The notes under the pieces are model-generated. The model was not told the origin of the DNA, did no database searches, and was given only the letters and a program-made list of their open reading frames with translations. A stretch of 23,306 bases of DNA, from assembly GCA_910578575.1 (NCBI GenBank), contig CAJTQP010000036.1, positions 1 through 23,306 of the forward strand, read 5' to 3'. Below, piece after piece: positions 15,502-21,247 of the stretch. The position numbers and the translations under genes were made by a program. Origin of the DNA: an uncultured Oscillospiraceae bacterium (lineage in GTDB: Bacteria; Bacillota; Clostridia; Oscillospirales; Oscillospiraceae). The stretch's first letter is position 1. The number at the start of each line of letters is the position of its first letter.

Positions 15502-16842
15502 TCACCCCAGGAGCATCCCCGCCCCCACATACATGGCTGCACTGAGGAGAAACGGCACCGCCAGCATAGGAATCACCGTCTTGGCATAGGTGACGTTGTT
15601 GATCTGGGCGGCGGAACAGGTCAGGGTCGCCTCGGAGCCAAAGAAGCAGATGTGGGACCCCGCCGCCGTGGCAGAAATGATGGCCCCTGCGGTCAGAAGA
15701 AGGTTCCCGTCCAAGGCCTGGGCAATGGGGATGATCACCGGGAAGGCGATGGCGCATATCCCCCAAAAATTCCCTGCCGCCACCGCCAGGGCCGTCACCA
15801 GGAAGAAAGCCACCACAGGCAGCAGTTGGGGGCTCACAGCGGCCTTGGCCGCGCCGATGACGTATTCCGGCATCCCCAGCAAGCTGTTGATATCCCGCAG
15901 GATGAAGGCGCTGGTGACGATAAAAAGCACCCCCACCATATCCTTGAACCCCGACACCACATGGTCCAAATATACCCCCGGCTTCATCAACCTTTGAGGC
16001 AGATACAAGATCGCGCAGAACACCAGACAGGCCAGGGTCCCGTATAGGATCTCCCCGGTGGCAATGGTGATGGCGGTAATCAAGATCACCGGCAGGAGGA
16101 AATTCCAGATTCCGGAGAGCTTGGCCTCCTGCGGCTTCTCCTCCCCGCTGTCTGCCCCCTGTTGCTCCCCCCGTTCCCGGAGGTACGCCGCCTTCATGGG
16201 GCCGAACACAGGCAGGATACCCGCCGCGTACAGTCCGCCACACAGCAGGGTAATGAGAGGATAGAACAGAAAGGGTATGGTAGCCAGAAAGGTAGCAATC
16301 CCCTGTTCCGGCGGGCACAAATCCGTGGCCACCAACTGACTGACCATAAACACCCCCCAGGTAGAGGTGGGAACCACCACACAGATGGACGACGCCGTAG
16401 AATTGCACAGATAGGCCAGCATCTCCCTGGGAATCTTTAGCTTGTCCGTGGCCTTGCGCATGGCGTTCCCTGTGGAGAGGATGGAGAGCCAGTCGTCCAC
16501 AAAGATCACCATACCCAAAATCCAGGTGCCCAAAAGGGTGCTCCGCTCCCCTTTGCACAGCTTTCCCGCCAGGGTGGTAAAGGCCTGGGTGCCCCCGGAG
16601 GCCTCAAACAGCGCCACCAGGCTCCCAAAGAAGCCGCACACCAGCACCAACCAAATCCATAAGTCGCTTCCCATCACGCCATATACCACGTCCAGCCAGG
16701 GCTTAGGAAACTCCAGACCATAGAGCAGAACCGCCCCCACAATGGTCCCCGCCACCAGAGAGATGGCGGTGCGCCGGGTCAGCAGCACCAGAACGATCAC
16801 CACCACCACAGGCAATAAGCTCAAAATACCATAGTGTTCCAT
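15502..16842 (-). CDS. NhaC-family Na+/H+ antiporter
   Basis: A 446-residue polytopic membrane protein with roughly ten to twelve hydrophobic segments. Family signs are GMVIFVDDWLSILSTGNAMRK (110-130), with acidic residues inside a membrane segment, NSTASSICVVVPTSTWG, and GNFWGICAIAFPVIIPIA. A charged cytoplasmic loop with GEEKPQEAK lies in the middle. Such proteins exchange sodium or organic substrates for protons in sodium and pH homeostasis; the exact substrate is not certain (NhaC or related malate/lactate antiporter). GAAAGGGG precedes the ATG, and a good promoter lies at 16871-16899. The 3' end abuts an insertion-sequence remnant and no terminator is seen directly after the stop. Confidence 0.9.
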   Translation of the reverse strand: MEHYGILSLLPVVVVIVLVLLTRRTAISLVAGTIVGAVLLYGLEFPKPWLDVVYGVMGSDLWIWLVLVCGFFGSLVALFEASGGTQAFTTLAGKLCKGERSTLLGTWILGMVIFVDDWLSILSTGNAMRKATDKLKIPREMLAYLCNSTASSICVVVPTSTWGVFMVSQLVATDLCPPEQGIATFLATIPFLFYPLITLLCGGLYAAGILPVFGPMKAAYLRERGEQQGADSGEEKPQEAKLSGIWNFLLPVILITAITIATGEILYGTLACLVFCAILYLPQRLMKPGVYLDHVVSGFKDMVGVLFIVTSAFILRDINSLLGMPEYVIGAAKAAVSPQLLPVVAFFLVTALAVAAGNFWGICAIAFPVIIPIAQALDGNLLLTAGAIISATAAGSHICFFGSEATLTCSAAQINNVTYAKTVIPMLAVPFLLSAAMYVGAGMLLG

Positions 16843-16870
16843 AGAGACGCCCCTTTCTTCTCGTTCTATT

Positions 16871-16899
16871 ATTTTAACTTTCCTAGGTAACGATGTAAA
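16871..16899 (-). promoter_or_regulatory. Predicted sigma-A promoter of the nhaC-like gene
   Basis: On the minus strand: -35 TTTACA (16899-16894), 17-nt spacer, -10 TAAAAT (16876-16871); 10 of 12 positions match consensus. The start codon is at 16842. Confidence 0.7.
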
Positions 16900-16962
16900 G
16901 TCGAGGGATTTTATAGCAATATGTGAAAATTGGAACGTCTCCTATTCTACGGCACACAGTCA

Positions 16963-17008
16963 AAAAATGCAAGGGAAAGACTGTGTCCATCCACATTCTT
17001 TCCCTTGC
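16963..17008 (-). terminator. Intrinsic terminator of the murT-gatD-like operon
   Basis: A 12-bp perfect stem (16969-16980 with 16997-17008) with an inner TGTG/CACA stem. On the minus strand it is followed by ATTTTTTG. It lies 25 bp after the gatD-like stop. Confidence 0.9.
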
Positions 17009-17032
17009 TTTCCATCCTATTCTTCGCTTATC

Positions 17033-17785
17033 TTAGGAGGCCTTTCTTGTGGGTACCTGCTCCAGCCTCTCCCGCAGCTGGGCCTCTGTGACGGCATAGG
17101 CCGCAGCCTCCCAGGGGATGGCAGGCCGCCGGGCCGGCAACTTCTTTCCCCGCCTGGCAAGAATGGCCCCTGCCACAGTCTCCAAAAGCCTTGGGTTCTT
17201 CCCCAGCAGCGGGCCGGTGAGCTGAGAGGCAAAGATATTGTTCCAATGGAAGCCCTCCGGGCAGTTGAGTCCGTCGTTGCCAAACCCCAAAGCCACCTGG
17301 GTCAACAAAGGGGTTTCCACTCCCCTGACCCTGCCGCATTTGTTCATGAAACCCACCACGGCCTCCGGGTACAGGGCGGTATAGCCGTACACGTCTCCTA
17401 CCATACGCACCCGCCCATGCTCTGTAACAAACTCCCCCAGGCCGATGCCGCGATAGCTGCTGCCGTCGGCTTCTCGGATTTCCGCACCCAGTAGCTCCAT
17501 GGCCGTTCCGGCAAAAAACATGACCTTGCCATCCTGGGCCGCAGCCTTGATCTCCGGCCCCATCGGGGCAAAGGCCTCCATGGCCGCCCGTTGGCTGCCC
17601 TCCGTTCCGGCCCCCATAAAGAGAAAATCCGCCTGGGCCAAATCCGGCCGCTGGCCGGGCTCCACAGTCTCCACCGTCACCTGACAATCCAAGCCCTCTA
17701 GGTAGCGCTTGAGAATCAGGACATTGCCGTAGCTTCCATACAGATTCATCAGGTTGGGATAAAAATGAATGAAATGTACCTTCAT
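17033..17785 (-). CDS. GatD-like amidotransferase subunit lacking catalytic Cys and His
   Basis: A 250-residue class I glutamine amidotransferase-fold protein of the CobB/CobQ/GatD type, partner of the MurT-like ligase whose gene ends 3 bp before it. GatD normally frees ammonia from glutamine for amidation of lipid II. Family landmarks are YPNLMNLYG (9-17), FLFMGAG (55-60), GFGNDG (167-172) and GPLLGKNP (191-198). The nucleophile motif, normally CGGYQLLG, reads AGTAMELLG (92-100). The histidine of the usual YLHGPLL is threonine (T190). The usual GFENH is GFMNK (145-149). No cysteine is near the active site. It therefore probably cannot hydrolyse glutamine in the normal way. AAGGAGAT precedes the ATG. 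Confidence 0.82.
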   Translation of the reverse strand: MKVHFIHFYPNLMNLYGSYGNVLILKRYLEGLDCQVTVETVEPGQRPDLAQADFLFMGAGTEGSQRAAMEAFAPMGPEIKAAAQDGKVMFFAGTAMELLGAEIREADGSSYRGIGLGEFVTEHGRVRMVGDVYGYTALYPEAVVGFMNKCGRVRGVETPLLTQVALGFGNDGLNCPEGFHWNNIFASQLTGPLLGKNPRLLETVAGAILARRGKKLPARRPAIPWEAAAYAVTEAQLRERLEQVPTRKAS

Positions 17786-17788
17786 GGC

Positions 17789-19111
17789 TTACATCTCCTT
17801 TTCCACATGGTCCAATAATTTGTCCCGGTCCGAGAAGCAGGTCACCACATAGAGCTCCTCCTCCCCGCTGTCCTCCAACGCCTGGACGGCGGCAAAGATG
17901 CTGGGTTGTACGGACCAGTTCTCCAAATCCGTGAAGGAAAAGCGCTCCGCCAGGTCGTTGGCATAGCGTCCGGAGAGGACGATCCCTTTGATGTGGGGAG
18001 CTTTCAGCTGGGCAAAGTCGATATCCCAGAGCCAACTGGTCTCACAGGTAAAGTACTTCCGGCTCACGCTGTCTACGATGATGAGGACCACACAGTCCCG
18101 TTTTGTCCCGGCAATGTAGCGCAAATTCGTATCATAGGAAATGCTGTTCTCATGCTTGCTGGTCAGTAAGGTGCCGTGGTGCTTCCCCAAGGTAAAGCTT
18201 TGCGTCCGGCCACTTTGGAGGGCGTAGCGGTTCACCGTCTCCGCCGCCTGCTCCGGGCGCACGCCATTTTTCTGGCTGACGGCGTAGGCCGCCAGAACGT
18301 TATAGACGTGATAGATGCTGCAAAAGCTCAGAAGGATGCTGACCCAGTGGTCGATCACCAGCTCCCCGGTCTCCAAATCCAGGGCGGTGCCGCTATAGTC
18401 GGTTTTGGGTTTATGGTGGCCGCAGCGTTTGCAACGGTAAGCGCCGATGTGATTGTAGTGAACATAGTCGTATTCCATGGGCCCTTTGCAAATGGGGCAG
18501 CAGGCCCCGTCATGGTAAACACCGGTGGGGCTGTTGGAGGAGGCCCCACTCCGGTCCAAGCCGAACCAAGTCACCTTCTCATGGTCTCTGGCGAAGCAAC
18601 TGGAAAGGGGATCGTCGGCGTTTAGGATCAGCTCCGCTTCCGGCGGGATCGCCGGGAGGATCGCGTCATAGATCCACTCAGGATGGCCGTTCCGGGTGAG
18701 CTGGTCCCGGAACAGGTTGGTGACCACCAACTGTTTCGGGGGAAAGTAGTGAAAAATCTTCGCCGTGCTGCGCTCGTCACATTCCAGGAGTAAGACATCC
18801 GCTGTCACCCGCCCCTGGAAATCCCCCTGGGTCAGCACCAGGGTCGCTATCCCCTCCAACTGATTGGCCCCCATTTCATTGAACACCACCGTCTTCCCCG
18901 CCCCACGGAGGATGGCGGCGATGAGCTCCACTGTGGAAGTCTTGCCATTGGAGCCGGTGACGGCGATGATATGTTCCGGGACCTCCACCTGGCCCAGGAT
19001 ATCCGGACACAGCATCAGCGCCAGCTTGCCGGGTAAGCTGCTCCCCTTGCCCATCAATCCCCCTAGAAAGCTCCCCAATTTACACAGGAGAATGGCCAAA
19101 ATCTTTCGCAT
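17789..19111 (-). CDS. MurT-like Mur ligase domain protein
   Basis: A 440-residue protein. It has the Mur-ligase central domain with Walker A GSNGKTST (53-60), LLLECDE (107-113), NLFRDQLTRNG (132-142) and NADDP (164-168). A zinc ribbon C205xxC208 ... C227xxC230 follows, which is typical of MurT, and then the C-terminal MurT domain (SWLWDIDF 359-366). With GatD, MurT amidates the D-glutamate of lipid II. The N-terminal hydrophobic stretch is as in other MurT proteins. Two stretches of the C-terminal domain depart from the family: LLTSKHENSI (315-324) where KNPxG is usual, and SRKYFTCET (350-358) where DGRDxS is usual. The latter region supplies an aspartate to the GatD active site in Staphylococcus. 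The change matches the loss of residues in its partner. Confidence 0.85.
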   Translation of the reverse strand: MRKILAILLCKLGSFLGGLMGKGSSLPGKLALMLCPDILGQVEVPEHIIAVTGSNGKTSTVELIAAILRGAGKTVVFNEMGANQLEGIATLVLTQGDFQGRVTADVLLLECDERSTAKIFHYFPPKQLVVTNLFRDQLTRNGHPEWIYDAILPAIPPEAELILNADDPLSSCFARDHEKVTWFGLDRSGASSNSPTGVYHDGACCPICKGPMEYDYVHYNHIGAYRCKRCGHHKPKTDYSGTALDLETGELVIDHWVSILLSFCSIYHVYNVLAAYAVSQKNGVRPEQAAETVNRYALQSGRTQSFTLGKHHGTLLTSKHENSISYDTNLRYIAGTKRDCVVLIIVDSVSRKYFTCETSWLWDIDFAQLKAPHIKGIVLSGRYANDLAERFSFTDLENWSVQPSIFAAVQALEDSGEEELYVVTCFSDRDKLLDHVEKEM

Positions 19112-19152
19112 AAGGCTACTCCTTTCCGTCGTTTCCTATGGGACAAAACAGT

Positions 19153-19192
19153 CCGCCCGTCCTTATGGTCTTATGATACCAAGGACGGGCGG
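19153..19192 (-). terminator. Hairpin after vanS-like gene, in the leader of the murT-like gene
   Basis: A 12-bp perfect stem (19153-19164 with 19181-19192). On the minus strand it is followed by ACTGTTTTGT. It would end vanRS transcription, but it lies between the only promoter-like sequence I see and murT, so it could also act as an attenuator. Confidence 0.7.
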
Positions 19193-19204
19193 AAGAGGGA
19201 TTCA

Positions 19205-19238
19205 TATTTACTTGTTTTATTCCTAAGGAAATCCTAAG
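19205..19238 (-). promoter_or_regulatory. Putative VanR-type box and promoter upstream of the murT-like gene
   Basis: TCCTAAG occurs at 19221-19227 and again at 19232-19238, exactly 11 bp apart, as expected for an OmpR/PhoB-type dimer. On the minus strand, 10 bp beyond the proximal half-site, stands TAAATA (19210-19205), a plausible -10 in the spacing used by PhoB-like activators. The box overlaps the vanS-like stop codon. Confidence 0.45.
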
Positions 19239-20385
19239 ATTGCCTTGATTTTTTCTTTTCTCCTGGCAGCGTAATGGTGAAGCTGGTCACATGGTCCGCA
19301 CTCTGGGCGGTGATGGTCCCCCCGTGGAGATGGACGATCTCCTTGGCAATGGCAAGCCCCAGGCCAAAGCCGCCGCTGTCACTGGTACGGGCGTCGTCCA
19401 TGCGGTAAAATTTTTCAAAAATGGTGGACAGTTTCTCTGCCGGGATGGTGGGCCCTTCGTTTTGAATACAAATGGTAATCATCCCCTCCCCTTCCTGGGC
19501 GGAAATGTGAATCTCCGTATTGGGATAGCTATAGGCAGCGGCGTTTTTCAAGATGTTGTTGAACACCCGCGCCAGCTTCCCAGGGTCGGCGGAGACGGTC
19601 AAGTCTTCCCCGGCCTGGAGGACTGCGGTATTGCCGCGGGCCGAGAGCAGGGGATAAAATTCGTCGGTGATCTGCACCAGCATATAGGAGAGGTCAATCT
19701 CCTCCTTCTCCAAAGGAACTTGTTGCAGGTTATAGCGGGCAATCTCGAAGAGCTCGTTTACCAGAGCTTCTAGCCGCTGGGCCTTTTCCAAAGTGATATG
19801 GACATATTTCGCCCGCTGCTCCAGGGGCATCTCTGGGACCTCCTCCAGCAGGCTCAGGTAGCCGATCACGGAGGTCAGTGGGGTGCGGATATCGTGGGCC
19901 AAATACATCACCAGGTCGTTTTTTCGCTGCTCCGCGATCTGCCCCGCCATGGAGCGCTGGGCCAGAATGTGCTTGATCTGGTTGATCTTTCGCTCGGTGG
20001 CCGCCAGTTCTGGGGCCAAAACCACATCGTGGTTGCTCTCCTGGATGATGGCGTCGATACCCTGGTTGATCTGGTTGAAATACTTGGTAAAGCTTCTCAT
20101 ATAAAAGCGCAGGATCAGGAGAAACACCCCGACCGCTGCCAGGAGGAGGAGAAAATCCATGTTATCCCGGAATACGTGCCAATAGAACGCCAAGGCAGCA
20201 TCACGGTCCCGGTAGACATGGTTTGTCAAAAAGTCCACCACAAAGTTGGCAAAGCGGCCCCGGAGAATAAAACTGTAAACCAAAAAGACCAACACCGCCG
20301 ATACGCCAACAATCACGGTGGTGCCGAAAAACAGTTTTCTCCGAAGCAGCTTATAGTCCGACTGTTTCCGTTTCCCTTTAAGCAT
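19234..20385 (-). CDS. vanS: VanS-like sensor histidine kinase
   Basis: A 383-residue kinase. Two membrane helices (about 19-41 and 77-97) enclose a short extracellular loop of about 35 residues, as in VanA-type VanS. The H-box is YLAHDIRTPLTS (161-172, H164), followed by the long VanS-like stretch GYLSLLEEVPEMP ... AKYVHITLEKAQRLE. The N-box is NNILKNA (276-282) and the G-box GGFGLGLA (338-345). Whole segments such as DLTVSADPGKLARVFNNIL read almost as in VanS of the vanA cluster. VanS senses glycopeptide damage and phosphorylates VanR. The start at 20385 overlaps the vanR-like stop by 8 bp; a longer reading back to 20526 lies inside vanR. No resistance genes accompany it, so its target differs. 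Confidence 0.88.
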   Translation of the reverse strand: MLKGKRKQSDYKLLRRKLFFGTTVIVGVSAVLVFLVYSFILRGRFANFVVDFLTNHVYRDRDAALAFYWHVFRDNMDFLLLLAAVGVFLLILRFYMRSFTKYFNQINQGIDAIIQESNHDVVLAPELAATERKINQIKHILAQRSMAGQIAEQRKNDLVMYLAHDIRTPLTSVIGYLSLLEEVPEMPLEQRAKYVHITLEKAQRLEALVNELFEIARYNLQQVPLEKEEIDLSYMLVQITDEFYPLLSARGNTAVLQAGEDLTVSADPGKLARVFNNILKNAAAYSYPNTEIHISAQEGEGMITICIQNEGPTIPAEKLSTIFEKFYRMDDARTSDSGGFGLGLAIAKEIVHLHGGTITAQSADHVTSFTITLPGEKKKSRQS

Positions 20386-21076
20386 CGATCTTATACCCCA
20401 CGCCCCAGATGGTCTTGATATACTGGGGATGATCCACCGTATCCCCCATCTTCTCCCGCAGGTGGCGGATGTGAACGGTGATGGTGTTGCTGTTCTTATT
20501 GTAATACTCATCCTTCCAAATCTCATAAAACAGCTCTTCGGAGCTCACCGCCTTCCCCTTCCGCTCCAGGAGGATCCGCAGGATGGAGAACTCCGTGGGG
20601 GTAAGGCTCAGGGGCTTGCCATTGAGCAGGCATTCGTGGGTGTCGGTGTTCAGCTCTAGGGCTGAATGGACCAGAATGGCATCCCCCGCATCTGGGCGAG
20701 CGGTGCCGTAGCGCTTATAGCGCCGGAGCTGGGCCTTCACCCGCGCTACCAGCTCCAGGGGACGGAAGGGTTTCGTCACATAGTCGTCGGCGCCCAAGGT
20801 CAGGCCGGTGATCTTGTCCATCTCCGCGTCCTTGGCTGTGAGCATGATGACGGGATAGCTGTGGTGCTCCCGGATCTTTTGGCAGATCTCAAAGCCGTTG
20901 GTGTCCGGCAGCATGATGTCTAAAATCGCCAAATCCAGTTCGGTGGACTCGATACAGTCCAAGGCCTCTTTGGCTGTGTAAAACTTAAATACCGTGTAAT
21001 TCTCGTTTTGCAGATAAAGCTCTACCAAGTCGCAGATTTCTCGCTCATCATCCACCACCAGTATCTTGTCCGGCAT
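20378..21076 (-). CDS. vanR: VanR-like response regulator (OmpR family)
   Basis: A 232-residue regulator with a receiver domain (acidic pocket DDE at 9-11, phosphoacceptor D53 in LDIMLP, MLTAKD at 77-82, KPFRP) and an OmpR-type winged helix (NTITVHIRHLREKMGD, WGVGYKIDA). The match to VanR of VanA-type clusters is high along the whole length, for example DLVELYLQNENYTVFK, PFRPLELVARVKAQLRRYK and LSLTPTEFSILRIL. VanR activates cell-wall remodelling genes. Here the downstream genes are vanS-like and then the murT/gatD-like pair. A CTAAGA direct repeat lies 84 bp upstream. The gene name marks homology and does not imply glycopeptide resistance. Confidence 0.9.
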   Translation of the reverse strand: MPDKILVVDDEREICDLVELYLQNENYTVFKFYTAKEALDCIESTELDLAILDIMLPDTNGFEICQKIREHHSYPVIMLTAKDAEMDKITGLTLGADDYVTKPFRPLELVARVKAQLRRYKRYGTARPDAGDAILVHSALELNTDTHECLLNGKPLSLTPTEFSILRILLERKGKAVSSEELFYEIWKDEYYNKNSNTITVHIRHLREKMGDTVDHPQYIKTIWGVGYKIDA

Positions 21077-21159
21077 CTTGCAAAACCCCTTTCACTCCGT
21101 TTTGCCCCAATCCTACCAAATACCACGGCGGTTTACGTTGCCTTTTTGTGAACAAAAGA

Positions 21160-21176
21160 TTAAGAAATTCCTAAGA
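21160..21176 (-). promoter_or_regulatory. Putative VanR-type box upstream of vanR
   Basis: TAAGA occurs at 21161-21165 and 21172-21176, 11 bp apart. The sequence resembles the 19221-19238 box (both contain TCCTAAGAT). It suggests autoregulation. No convincing -10 stands at the expected distance. Confidence 0.4.
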
Positions 21177-21186
21177 TGGCAGAGGA

Positions 21187-21226
21187 AAAGGGCCCGCCGT
21201 CCGTAAGTGCGGACAGCAGGCCCTTT
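21187..21226 (-). terminator. Intrinsic terminator of nifJ
   Basis: Arms 21187-21203 and 21210-21226 (17 nt, two mismatches) around TAAGTG, ending in CCCTTTT on the minus strand. It lies 22 bp after the nifJ stop. Confidence 0.8.
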
Positions 21227-21247
21227 GCTTGCTTATTTGCCGATATA

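Noticed and set aside
15281..16558. Long minus-strand frame overlapping the NhaC-like gene and reaching into the IS remnant
   Set aside because: It is a frame shadow of the membrane protein; only the last 65 or so codons mirror the IS sequence in antisense.
20386..20526. N-terminal extension of the VanS-like kinase
   Set aside because: The added 47 residues are out-of-frame vanR sequence, and the MLKGKRKQ start matches VanS layout with the usual short overlap.
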